Below are positions 8,148 through 16,515 of a stretch of DNA of 64,000 bases, piece after piece (the first letter of the stretch is position 1; each line of letters begins with the position of its first letter). This stretch comes from Streptomyces naganishii JCM 4654 (GTDB lineage Bacteria; Actinomycetota; Actinomycetes; Streptomycetales; Streptomycetaceae), in contig NZ_BMVF01000004.1 of NCBI RefSeq assembly GCF_014650575.1, forward strand, positions 186,001 to 250,000. The letters are read 5' to 3'. Under the pieces are notes generated by a model. It had not been told where the DNA came from, did no database searches, and was given only the letters and a program-made list of their open reading frames with translations. A program made the position numbers and the translations under genes.

Positions 8148-9815
8148 ATGAGAGGGCCGAGAACGATGGACCACACGCAGCTGACCGGGAACTCGATCGT
8201 GGCCGGCCGTGACGTTCCCGGGGAAGGCCCGGGCTGGCGCGGCGCCGTGGCCGCGACGGGGGAACCCCGGGGCCCGTGGCTGCGGGACGCCTCGCCGGAG
8301 CACGTCGCGGACGCCGCCCGGCTGGCCGCCGCGGCCGCGCGGGACTTCCGCACCCTGCCCGCGCCCCGGCGGGCCGCGTTCCTCGACGCCTGCGCCGAGG
8401 AGATCGAGGCGCTCGGCGACGGCCTGCTGGAGCTCGCGTCGGCCGAGTCCGGGCTGCCGAGGGCCCGCCTGACCGGTGAACGCGCGCGCACCTGCGGGCA
8501 GTTGCGCATGTTCGCCGCCCTGGTGCGCGGCGGGGAAGCGCTCGGTGTCCGCGTCGACCCGGCGCTGCCTGAACGCCTTCCGCTCCCCCGCCCCGACCTG
8601 CGCCTGCGCAGAATCCCCCTCGGCCCGGTCGCCGTGTTCGGCGCGAGCAACTTCCCGCTGGCCTTCTCCGTCGCCGGCGGGGACACCGCGTCCGCTCTCG
8701 CCGCGGGCTGTCCCGTCGTCGCCAAGGCGCACCCGGCCCACCCGAGCACCTGCGAGCTGGTGGCCCGTGCCGTCACCGCGGCCGCGGAGCGCACCGGCAT
8801 CCCCGCCGGGGTCTTCTCGCTGCTGGTCGGGCGCGGCATCGACGTCGGCCAGGCGCTGGTGCGCGATCCGCGGATCACGGCCGTGGGATTCACCGGTTCC
8901 AGGGCGGGCGGACTCGCGCTGTTCGAGGCCGCGAACGCCCGGCCGGTGCCCATCCCGGTCCATGCGGAGATGTCGTCGGTCAACCCCGTGATCGTCCTTG
9001 AGGGCGCGCTGACCGACCCCGCGGCGCTCGCCGCCGCGTACGTGACGTCGCTGACCAGCGGCGCGGGCCAGTTCTGCACGAACCCGGGCCTCCTGCTGCT
9101 CCCCGCGGGGGACGCGGGGGACGCCTTCCGCGCGGCCGTGGCCGAGTCGGTGTCCGGTACTGCGGGACAGGTCATGCTCACCCCGGGCATCGCCGAGGCC
9201 TACACCAAGGGGTGGGGCCGGTGGGCGGCCGTCGACGGTGTCTCCGTCGTGGCACGGGGCGTGCCCGCCGAAGGCCCGTACGCGCCGGGCCCCGTCGTCC
9301 TCGAGTGCGACGCGGCGGCCTACGCGGCCCACGAGGACCTCGCCGGTGAGGTCTTCGGCGCCGCCGGACTCCTCGTACGGTGGTCCGGAACCGACGAACT
9401 GCTCGCCCTGCTGGACGGACTCGAGGGCCAGTTGACGGCCAGCCTGCACGGAGGCGACGCCGACCTGGCGACCGCCGGGCGTCTCCTTCCGGTCCTGGAG
9501 GAGCGGGCGGGGCGCATCCTGTGGGGCGGCTGGCCGACCGGGGTCGAGGTCTGCCACGCGATGGTGCACGGCGGACCGTGGCCCGCGACCTCCGCTCCCG
9601 CCACGACCAGCGTCGGCACCCTGGCCATCGACCGCTGGCTCCGCCCGGTCTGCTACCAGTCCTTCCCGGACACCCTCCTCCCCGAGGAACTGCGCGCCGC
9701 CAACCCCCTGGGCATCGCCCGCCTCGTCGACGGCACACCCGAGCCGGGCGCCGCCATGGACGATCACCGCGACGGTGTGCCGCCGCGGTCGGCCTCCGGC
9801 CCGGGCGGCGCGTAG
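8148..9815 (+). CDS. Aldehyde dehydrogenase, likely 2-oxoglutarate semialdehyde (2,5-dioxovalerate) dehydrogenase
   Basis: A 555-residue aldehyde dehydrogenase. Catalytic Cys310 lies in GAGQFCTNPG and the general base Glu274 in HAEMSSVNP, with the NAD-loop sequence VGFTGSRAGG before them. The sequence style (FGASNFPLAFSVAGGDTASALAAGCPVV) is that of oxoglutarate semialdehyde dehydrogenases. It would make 2-oxoglutarate, the last step of hydroxyproline degradation. The ATG at 8148 follows GGAG with a 9-nt spacer; another in-frame ATG at 8166 has no ribosome site. It is transcribed divergently from the dehydrogenase operon across a shared operator region. Confidence 0.88.
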   Translation: MRGPRTMDHTQLTGNSIVAGRDVPGEGPGWRGAVAATGEPRGPWLRDASPEHVADAARLAAAAARDFRTLPAPRRAAFLDACAEEIEALGDGLLELASAESGLPRARLTGERARTCGQLRMFAALVRGGEALGVRVDPALPERLPLPRPDLRLRRIPLGPVAVFGASNFPLAFSVAGGDTASALAAGCPVVAKAHPAHPSTCELVARAVTAAAERTGIPAGVFSLLVGRGIDVGQALVRDPRITAVGFTGSRAGGLALFEAANARPVPIPVHAEMSSVNPVIVLEGALTDPAALAAAYVTSLTSGAGQFCTNPGLLLLPAGDAGDAFRAAVAESVSGTAGQVMLTPGIAEAYTKGWGRWAAVDGVSVVARGVPAEGPYAPGPVVLECDAAAYAAHEDLAGEVFGAAGLLVRWSGTDELLALLDGLEGQLTASLHGGDADLATAGRLLPVLEERAGRILWGGWPTGVEVCHAMVHGGPWPATSAPATTSVGTLAIDRWLRPVCYQSFPDTLLPEELRAANPLGIARLVDGTPEPGAAMDDHRDGVPPRSASGPGGA

Positions 9816-9871
9816 TGTGACAGGGCAGGACGACGTGCCGAGGGCGTCCGGTGGTGCCGGGAGGAAGCACC

Positions 9872-11173
9872 GTGGTGCACAACCCGTGGCAGAGGCGGGG
9901 GCGGGACCAGGTGCGGGACGGCCTGGCCGTACGGCCGCCGCGGCGTGCGCTGGACCGGCACGGGCTGCGGCACCTGCTGGACGCGGTCTGGGTGGTCGGC
10001 GCCGACATGGACACCCGGACCGTGCTGCGCCGCATCGTGGAGGCGGCCACCGACCTGGTCGCCGCCCGGTACGGGGCGCTGGGGGTGCTCTCGGAGACCG
10101 GTGAGGTCACCGACCTGATCACCGTGGGCATCGACGACCCGCGGCTGTGCGCCGCCATGGGCCTGCCGCAGGGCCACGGCCTGCTGCACACGATGGTCGA
10201 CGACCGGGAGCCCCTGCGGGTGGCGGACGTGGCCGGGCATCCGCGTTCCGCCGGCTTCCCGCCCGGGCATCCGGTCATGAAGACGCTGATGGGGGTGCCG
10301 CTCATGGTGCGCGGCACCGTCTACGGCGACCTCTACGTCGCCGACAAGTTCGACGGCACGCCTTTCGACGACGATGACGAGGGCCTGCTGACGGCTCTGG
10401 CGAGTGCGGCGGGCGTCAGCCTGGAGAACGCCCGTCTGTACGAGCAGCTCAAGCGCGCCGCCGAGCACTTCCAGCGCCGTATGCTGCCCGTCCTGCCCGA
10501 CCTCTCACCGCTCGAGGCCGCGGCCCGCTACGAACCCGCCTCCGAGCTGCCCAGGCTGGGCGGGGACTGGTACGACGCCGTGATCCTGCCCGACGGCTCC
10601 ACCTGCGTGGTGGTGGGAGACGTGACCGGGCACGACGTCGAGGCCGCCCCGCTCATGGGCCAGCTCCGCAACATGCTGCGGGCGCTCGCCTTCGACCGCG
10701 ACGAGCCGCCCGGCCAGGTCGTGTCCAGGCTGGACCGCGCCCTGACGATGTTCGACGACCCGCCCACGGCCACCCTGGTGCTCGGCCGGATCGAGCACGG
10801 CCACGAAGAAGGCGGGCGGTACGGGTTCAGGTGGAGCAATGCCGGGCATCTGCCGCCGCTGCTGGTCGGCGCGGACGGCGGCACGCGCTACCTCGCGCCC
10901 GCCCGTCACGGAATCCCGGTGGGCATCGATGCGTCCGTCTCCCGGTTCAGCCACGAACACCCCCTGCCGCCCGGCAGCACCCTGCTGATGTTCACCGACG
11001 GACTGGTCGAGCGCCGCGGCCAGGACATCGACACCGGCCTCGACGACCTGGCCGGACAGGCGGCCCCCCTGGCCACGGCCCCACTGGACGAACTGTGCGA
11101 CACGCTGATCAGCCGGAGCCGGCAGGTCTTCGACGACGACGTCGCCGTACTCGCCCTGCGCGTCCCCCGGTGA
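9872..11173 (+). CDS. GAF domain-containing SpoIIE-type (PP2C) protein phosphatase
   Basis: A 433-residue soluble regulator. A GAF sensor lies at about residues 45-190 and a PPM/SpoIIE serine phosphatase at about 205-430. Phosphatase landmarks are GGDWYDA, VVGDVTGHDVEAA and MFTDGLVERRG, which carry the metal-binding aspartates. Proteins of this type dephosphorylate anti-anti-sigma factors in Streptomyces stress circuits. I prefer the GTG at 9872, which follows GGGAGGA by 6 nt, over the GTG at 9851, which has no ribosome site. No partner anti-sigma or STAS gene is adjacent, so its target is unknown. Confidence 0.85.
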   Translation: MVHNPWQRRGRDQVRDGLAVRPPRRALDRHGLRHLLDAVWVVGADMDTRTVLRRIVEAATDLVAARYGALGVLSETGEVTDLITVGIDDPRLCAAMGLPQGHGLLHTMVDDREPLRVADVAGHPRSAGFPPGHPVMKTLMGVPLMVRGTVYGDLYVADKFDGTPFDDDDEGLLTALASAAGVSLENARLYEQLKRAAEHFQRRMLPVLPDLSPLEAAARYEPASELPRLGGDWYDAVILPDGSTCVVVGDVTGHDVEAAPLMGQLRNMLRALAFDRDEPPGQVVSRLDRALTMFDDPPTATLVLGRIEHGHEEGGRYGFRWSNAGHLPPLLVGADGGTRYLAPARHGIPVGIDASVSRFSHEHPLPPGSTLLMFTDGLVERRGQDIDTGLDDLAGQAAPLATAPLDELCDTLISRSRQVFDDDVAVLALRVPR

Positions 11174-11259
11174 GGACCGGCCACCTGTGAGGGTAGGCAC
11201 CCCAGGGGAAGCAGTGGCCCCGTACAGTGTGTCCCCGGCGTGGGAGTGAGGCGGCAGGC

Positions 11260-13641
11260 GTGGTCGATGCTCAGGGGCCGGTACGGCCGGGGTCGCCCCC
11301 GGTGAGGCCGGGGTTGCCGGAGTCGGCGGGCTACGCCCTCAAGCGGGTCCTGCTGGGCCGCCCGCTGGTCACCGAGCAACTGCGGCGCGAGCGGCTGTCG
11401 AAGAAGGTCGCCCTCGGAGTGCTCTCACCCGACGCGATCTCCTCCTCGGCGTACGGCCCGGAGGAGGTGCTGCTGGCGCTGCTGCCCTACGCCGGTGCCG
11501 CGGCGTTCACCCTGGTGCTCCCGATCACCGGGGCGATCCTGGTGATCCTGGTCCTGGTCGCCGCCTCCTACCGGCAGGTGGTGACCGTCTACACCCGGGC
11601 CGGCGGCTCGTACGTGGTGGCGCGGGAGAACTTCGGCCCGAAGACCGCCCAGGTGGCCGCGGCCGCGCTGCTCATCGACTACGTGGTGACCGTGGCCGTG
11701 CAGTCCTCGGCGGGCACGGTCGCGGTGGTCTCCGCGCTCCCCGCGTTCGGACCGTACAGCCTGGAGATCACCATCGGGGTGGTCGTCGCGCTGTGCCTGG
11801 CGAACCTGCGCGGGATCAGGGAGGCGGGAGGCCCGTTCGCGCTGCCCACCTACCTGTTCTCCGTCCTGGTCGGCCTGGTGATCATCGTGGGGATCGTCAA
11901 GTGGGCCACCGTCGGGCTGCCCGTCTACGACCCGGCCCACCTGCCCGGCACCGTGCCCGTGCACCAGGGGTCGGGCCTGGTGGAGGGCGCCACGGTGCTG
12001 GTGCTGCTGCGGGCCTTCGCCAACGGCGGATCCTCGCTGACCGGCGTGGAGGCCATCTCCAACACCGTCTCCGCGCTGCGCAAACCCGAGGGGCGCAACG
12101 CCCGCACCGTCCTGACCGTCATGGCCTGCATCCTGGGGTTCCTGATCGCCGGGGTGTCGCTGCTGGCGCACTTCACCCACGCCACCCCCTACACCGCCGG
12201 ATACCCCTCGGTGCTCTCCCAGGAGGTCCGCGCGGTCTTCGGGTACGGCGCGACGGGGCACGTCCTGTACGCGCTGGTGCAGGCCGCCACGGCGCTGATC
12301 CTCTTCACCGGCGCCAACACCAGCTTCAACGGCTTCCCCTTCCTCGCCAGCTTCGTCGCCGAGGACCGCTTCCTGCCCCGCCAGCTGACCAAACGCGGTC
12401 ACCGCCTGGTGTTCTCCAACGGCATCATCACGCTCACCGTGCTGGCCGTGGCCCTGCTCGCGGTCACCGGCGGCACGGTCAACGCCCTGATCCCCTTCTA
12501 CGCCATCGGCGTGTTCACCGGCTTCGCCATGGCCGGGTACGGCATGACCAAGCACCACCTCTCCCACCGTGAACCCGGCTGGCGGCGCAAACTGGCCGTC
12601 AACTGCGCGGCGGGCGTCCTGTCCACCCTCGTCGTCGCCATCTTCGCCGTCGCCAAGTTCACCGAGGGCGCCTGGCTGGTCGTCGTCGTCTTCCCGCTCC
12701 TGGTCGCGGTGCTGATCCGCGTCAACCACGAGTACCGGGCCGAGGCCGCCATCCTCGAGGAGGTGCGCGGCAACCCGGTGAAGCAGACCAACTACTCCCG
12801 CCACCACGTCTACGTCTTCGTCAACAGCGTGGACCTGGCCGTCCTCGAAGCCCTGCGCTACGCGCGCAGCCTGCGCCTGACGGACGCCGAGGCGGTGCAC
12901 TTCATGCTGGACGCCGCCCACGCCCAGCATCTGCGCGCCCGCTGGGACGAGCTCGGCATCACGGCCCCGCTGAAGATCGTGGACTGCCCCGACCGGCGCC
13001 TGGTCCACGCCGCCGCGCAGTTCATCCTCGAGGCCGCGGGAGAGGGCGAGAACACCGGTGTCACCGTGCTGCTGCCGCGGCGCGGCTACTCGCCCCTGTC
13101 CGGGCGGCTGCTGCACGACCGCACCGCCGACCGCATCGCGCACGCCATCAATCATCTCCCCCAGGCCGTCGCCACCATCGTCCCCTACGACGTCCAGGCC
13201 CGGATCCGGCAACGGTTCCCCCGGCCGGCCGAGGAACGCCTCGCCCGCCGCGTCGAACGTCTCCGCGACCGCCTCGCCGGTACGCCCCCCGAGCCCCTGA
13301 CCGAGCACAACGCGCCGCACTCCCGGCCGGACACCACTCCCATCGCCTCCGTGGAGCCGGGGCGCCCGGTCACCGTGGACGGCAGACTGCACAGCCTCAC
13401 CGACGAGGAGCGCGGCGACCGGCGAGTCCTCCTCGCCACCCTCACCGACAGCACCGGCAGCCTCAGCCTCGAATTCCACGCCGCCCACCCCGACCTCGCG
13501 GCCGGGCAACTACTGCGCCTGACCGGCCGGGCGCACACCCGCGCCGGCGACGGGGCACTGGTGATCAGCGACCCCGGCTACAGCATCGTGAAGACCACCG
13601 GCGAGGAGCCGGACACGCCCGGCGGTGACGACCGGGGCTGA
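11260..13641 (+). CDS. APC-family amino acid permease with C-terminal cytoplasmic and OB-fold-like domains
   Basis: A membrane transporter of about 793 residues. The APC core (residues 60-490, about 12 transmembrane segments) contains LGVLSPDAISSSAYGPEEVLLALLPYAG, the usual opening of this actinobacterial permease group. Residues 500-670 are soluble and resemble the regulatory part of such permeases (YVFVNSVDLAVLEALRYAR). Residues 695-785 look like an OB-fold (PVTVDGRLHSLT, LRLTGRAH, LVISDPGYSIV), unusual on a transporter. I chose the GTG at 11260 for its GAGG site; a GTG at 11227 is the alternative. A TACAGT -10-like box is at 11223-11228. Confidence 0.82.
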   Translation: MVDAQGPVRPGSPPVRPGLPESAGYALKRVLLGRPLVTEQLRRERLSKKVALGVLSPDAISSSAYGPEEVLLALLPYAGAAAFTLVLPITGAILVILVLVAASYRQVVTVYTRAGGSYVVARENFGPKTAQVAAAALLIDYVVTVAVQSSAGTVAVVSALPAFGPYSLEITIGVVVALCLANLRGIREAGGPFALPTYLFSVLVGLVIIVGIVKWATVGLPVYDPAHLPGTVPVHQGSGLVEGATVLVLLRAFANGGSSLTGVEAISNTVSALRKPEGRNARTVLTVMACILGFLIAGVSLLAHFTHATPYTAGYPSVLSQEVRAVFGYGATGHVLYALVQAATALILFTGANTSFNGFPFLASFVAEDRFLPRQLTKRGHRLVFSNGIITLTVLAVALLAVTGGTVNALIPFYAIGVFTGFAMAGYGMTKHHLSHREPGWRRKLAVNCAAGVLSTLVVAIFAVAKFTEGAWLVVVVFPLLVAVLIRVNHEYRAEAAILEEVRGNPVKQTNYSRHHVYVFVNSVDLAVLEALRYARSLRLTDAEAVHFMLDAAHAQHLRARWDELGITAPLKIVDCPDRRLVHAAAQFILEAAGEGENTGVTVLLPRRGYSPLSGRLLHDRTADRIAHAINHLPQAVATIVPYDVQARIRQRFPRPAEERLARRVERLRDRLAGTPPEPLTEHNAPHSRPDTTPIASVEPGRPVTVDGRLHSLTDEERGDRRVLLATLTDSTGSLSLEFHAAHPDLAAGQLLRLTGRAHTRAGDGALVISDPGYSIVKTTGEEPDTPGGDDRG

Positions 13642-13660
13642 GGACGCCTCACGCGGGCGG

Positions 13661-14023
13661 TCAGTCCTTGTCCGCCAGCCATTCGGCCAGTACGGCGGCC
13701 TGGCTGTGGTCCACGTCCCGGGTGGCGGTCAGCAGCGTCAGCCTGTCGTGCGCCGCGATGTCCCGCAGGTGCTGCGCCGCCTGCCGGTGCCCCGCGTCGC
13801 GCAGTTCGGCCAGGTAGCGGCGGCGGAACTCGGTGAAACGGCTGGGCTCGTGGCCGTACCACTTGCGCAGATCGGTGGACGGGGCGACCTCGCGCAGCCA
13901 TTCGTCCAGGTGCGCCTCCTCCTTGCGCATGCCGCGCGGCCAGACCCGGTCGACCAGGACCCGCCTGCCGTCGGCGGGAGTGGTCTCCTCGTAGATCCGC
14001 CGGTAGGTGATCTGCTTGGCCAT
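13661..14023 (-). CDS. DUF488 family protein
   Basis: A 120-residue protein with the DUF488 signature: DRVWPRGMRKEEAHLDEWLREVAPS, then LRKWYGHEP, a central RRRYLAEL helix and LTLLTATRDVDHSQAAVL. The family is common in Streptomyces; the biochemical role is unsettled. It converges with the permease gene, with only about 20 bp between the stops. It keeps full family length and shows no damage. Confidence 0.9.
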   Translation of the reverse strand: MAKQITYRRIYEETTPADGRRVLVDRVWPRGMRKEEAHLDEWLREVAPSTDLRKWYGHEPSRFTEFRRRYLAELRDAGHRQAAQHLRDIAAHDRLTLLTATRDVDHSQAAVLAEWLADKD

Positions 14024-14137
14024 GACGGCACCCTCCGCACCAGATCGGCCGCCCCGGCCCGGAGCCGGCGGACGGCTCGTAGCACACCGCGTACGAGTGG
14101 TTCTGCCGCACCCAGTCTATCGGCGGACCGCACCCGC

Positions 14138-14417
14138 TCACCGGGCGACCAGAGTGCCCGTCGCGCCGCGTTCGGCGTCGGCGATGCGGCGGGTGGTGAA
14201 GGTGTAGGTGCCGGGCCCGGGCAGGGTGAACTCCACGAAGCCGCCCTCGCCCGGCTGGAGGTCCAGCGTCTGGGCCGCGCCGTGGGCGGCGTCGCCGGGC
14301 TTCGACTGGTACGCGCACGACGGCCCCGGCGCCGACGTCGACGCCGTAGACCAAGCCCAGGTTGACGACGTCGACGCCCAGTTCGGGGTCGATCACGTCG
14401 CCCAGCAGGTCGAGCAC
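14138..14417 (-). pseudogene. Fused remnants of a PaaD/DUF59-type protein and a NirK-like multicopper oxidase
   Basis: Read on the minus strand, 14417 to about 14325 encodes DLLGDVIDPELGVDVVNLGLVYGV, the start of a metal-sulfur cluster assembly (MIP18/DUF59) protein. After a frame change, about 14310-14138 encodes LDLQPGEGGFVEFTLPGPGTYTF...DAERGATGTLVAR and a stop, which matches the C-terminus of actinobacterial copper nitrite reductase-like multicopper oxidases. The parts lie in different frames, with the middle of both genes missing. In Streptomyces these genes commonly sit with DUF2249 genes, and one follows here. This looks like a deletion scar of a nitrite-reductase cassette. Confidence 0.6.
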
Positions 14418-14453
14418 CAGATGACAAGGGCTCTTGCGAGCGAGGGAAGGACC

Positions 14454-14693
14454 ATGACCACAGCCAGTACCGAGCTGGACGTCCGCCAGGAGATTCCCGC
14501 ACGCCGGCACGAACTGATCTTCACCACCTACGGCTCGCTCGCCGCCGGTGAGCACTTCGTCCTGGTCAACGACCACGACCCGAAGCCGCTGTACTACCAG
14601 TTCGCCGCCGAGCACGCCGACCAGTTCACGTGGGAGTACCTGGAGCAGGGCCCGGAGGTGTGGAAGGTCCGTATCGGCCGCACCGCCGGCTGA
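14454..14693 (+). CDS. DUF2249 domain-containing protein
   Basis: A 79-residue protein. The DUF2249 core LDVRQEIPARRHELIFTTYGSLAAGEHFVLVNDHDPKPLYYQF is followed by FTWEYLEQGPEVWKVRIGR, the family's usual ending. The family often sits beside nitrite-reductase and hemerythrin-like genes and may handle iron, copper or redox cofactors. The ATG at 14454 follows GAGGGAAGG. It is the only intact survivor of the cassette decayed just upstream on the other strand. Confidence 0.88.
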   Translation: MTTASTELDVRQEIPARRHELIFTTYGSLAAGEHFVLVNDHDPKPLYYQFAAEHADQFTWEYLEQGPEVWKVRIGRTAG

Positions 14694-14705
14694 CCGGCCG
14701 CCGCT

Positions 14706-16172
14706 TCAGCAGCCGGAGTCCGCGAGGACGAAGTAGCCCGGGGAGGTCTCCTTCAGGGTGTGGACCACGGCGACGTTGTAGAGGCCCAGGTTCTGGTCGG
14801 AGCCGTTGGCGTAGGCGTAGCCGGCGCTCTGGTGGGCTCGGCCGGCGCGGACCTGGTCGTAGTTGTTGTCGGTGTAGCACCTGGGCGCGGCTCCGGTCGT
14901 CGTCGCCGTGACCTCCGCGGAGGGCGTTCCCTCGGCGCCCGAGGAGTCGACGGCCGCGACGGTGTAGCCGTAGGAGGTCGCGGCGGTGAGGCCGGTGTCG
15001 GTGTACGTGGTGCCCGTGGCGGAGCCGGCCTTGGTGCCGTCGCGGTAGACGGTGTAAGAGGCGGCGCCGCTCACGGGGTTCCACGACAGGGAGACGCCGG
15101 TGTCGGTGGTGCCGGTCACCGTGAGGCCGGACGGGGCGGGCAGTGAACCCGTGCCGCCCTGGCCGCCACCGGTGTCCAGGCCCCAGAACTTCGCCGTGTA
15201 GTAGCTGGAGCAGATGTAGTCCAGGTAGTAGGGGCCCGTGCCGCCGCACTGGTCGGCGCCCGAGCCGGGGTGCACGGCCAGGCCGTGCGCCATCCCGGAG
15301 ACCGAGAACAGCGCGACCGCCGGCCTGCCGCCGCTGTCGCCGTAGTCGCTCTCCGTGGTGCCGCCGGTCAGGCCGCGGGTGCCGGACGGCGTCTGGCCGA
15401 TGCCCCACACATCGGTCCACTGGTCGCGCAGCTCACCGCCGTTGACCGGGGCCACGGTGGTGTCGGCGGAACCCTGCCAGATGGCGACCCGGGGCCACGG
15501 GCCGGCGTACCCCGGATAGGAGCCGCGCACCTTGTCGCCCCACTGCTTGGGGGTCAGTCCCTGGTCGCTGTACTGGCAGCCGGAAGCGGCGGCCTGGGTG
15601 GTGGCGCACTGGGCGGGGAGGCCGGAGTCGACGGAGCCGCCGGCGAACACGTCGGGGTAGTCGGCGAGCAGGTCCGCGGCCATGCCGCCGCCCGCGGACA
15701 GTCCGGTGACGTAGACCCGGCCGCGGTCGGAGCCGTACCGGGCGACGGCGCTGTCCACCATCTGCTTGACCGAGGCCGCCTCGCCCTTGCCCCGGGCGTC
15801 CTTGGCCGAGTCGAACCAGCTGAAGCAGGACAGGCTGTTGTTGGCCGTGCCGGTCTGCGGGTAGACCACGGCGAACTTCCACTGGTCGGCGAACTTCTGC
15901 CACCCGGAGTGGGCGTGGTAGTCGCTCGCCGACTGGGTGCACCCGTGCAGGGCCACGACCAGCGGGGCGTTCGCCGGGAGGCCCACGGGGGCGTACTCGT
16001 ACATCGTCAGGTTCCCGGGATTCGAGCCGAAGCCGGTCACCTGCTCGAGGGTGCCGGCCGCCGACGCGGGCGGGGCGAGCGGGGTGACGGCGGTCAGGGC
16101 CGCGGCGAAGGCGCCGAGGGCGGCGGCCGGCGCGGTGCGCCGGAAGAAACCGTGCCGGACGGAGTGAGACAT
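14706..16172 (-). CDS. Secreted PHB depolymerase-family esterase with fibronectin type III domain
   Basis: A 488-residue exported enzyme. An N-terminal signal (RRTAPAAALGAFAAALTAVTPLAPPASA) precedes a PHB-depolymerase/feruloyl-esterase catalytic domain at about residues 45-345 with lipase box GLSAGGGMAADL and oxyanion region ALHGCTQSASDY. A Gly linker leads to a fibronectin III domain (about 355-435), then a C-terminal segment of about 55 residues with two Cys (RCYTDNNYD...ADSGC), probably polymer-binding. Such enzymes cleave extracellular polyhydroxyalkanoates or esterified plant polymers. The ATG at 16172 is placed directly before the signal peptide; the frame is open further upstream without support. 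Confidence 0.88.
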   Translation of the reverse strand: MSHSVRHGFFRRTAPAAALGAFAAALTAVTPLAPPASAAGTLEQVTGFGSNPGNLTMYEYAPVGLPANAPLVVALHGCTQSASDYHAHSGWQKFADQWKFAVVYPQTGTANNSLSCFSWFDSAKDARGKGEAASVKQMVDSAVARYGSDRGRVYVTGLSAGGGMAADLLADYPDVFAGGSVDSGLPAQCATTQAAASGCQYSDQGLTPKQWGDKVRGSYPGYAGPWPRVAIWQGSADTTVAPVNGGELRDQWTDVWGIGQTPSGTRGLTGGTTESDYGDSGGRPAVALFSVSGMAHGLAVHPGSGADQCGGTGPYYLDYICSSYYTAKFWGLDTGGGQGGTGSLPAPSGLTVTGTTDTGVSLSWNPVSGAASYTVYRDGTKAGSATGTTYTDTGLTAATSYGYTVAAVDSSGAEGTPSAEVTATTTGAAPRCYTDNNYDQVRAGRAHQSAGYAYANGSDQNLGLYNVAVVHTLKETSPGYFVLADSGC

Positions 16173-16515
16173 GGGTGCGACTCCGGGGAGAGGTGGGGAG
16201 AGGGGAGGCGGGAGGACGCGGCACGGCCCCGCCGCCCCGTTCCGCCTCACCGGCCCCTGTTGCCCACCGGTCCCTCGCGGCCGACGCGGCACCGGGCCGC
16301 GCCCCGGCCCGCTGTCGTACGGCTTGCTCGAAACGGACCGTACGACCGGTCGGTCCACCCCCGACATGTGACCGGCACCCAGCAACCGAGCGCCCGCCAT
16401 GGCCGCCGCACCCATGGTGCCGGGCGGGCGGCGGCCGGGATCAGGCGAGGGTCAGTGGCCTTCCCTGGGTTCAGGGGGACGGTGGCGGGCCTGCTGCCAC
16501 GCGAGTCCGTGCGGG
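16173..16515. other. Intergenic region, no gene seen
   Basis: No frame here resembles a protein family. A GC inverted repeat, CGCCCGCCATGG (16391-16402) against CCATGG...CGGGCGGGCG (16412-16430), may be a transcript end for the upstream alcohol dehydrogenase or a leader structure for the esterase gene. Confidence 0.4.

Noticed and set aside
11425..13509. 694-codon open frame antisense to the amino acid permease
   Set aside because: GC-driven shadow of the permease gene. It has Asp/Gly/Val-rich composition, no family resemblance and no ribosome site.
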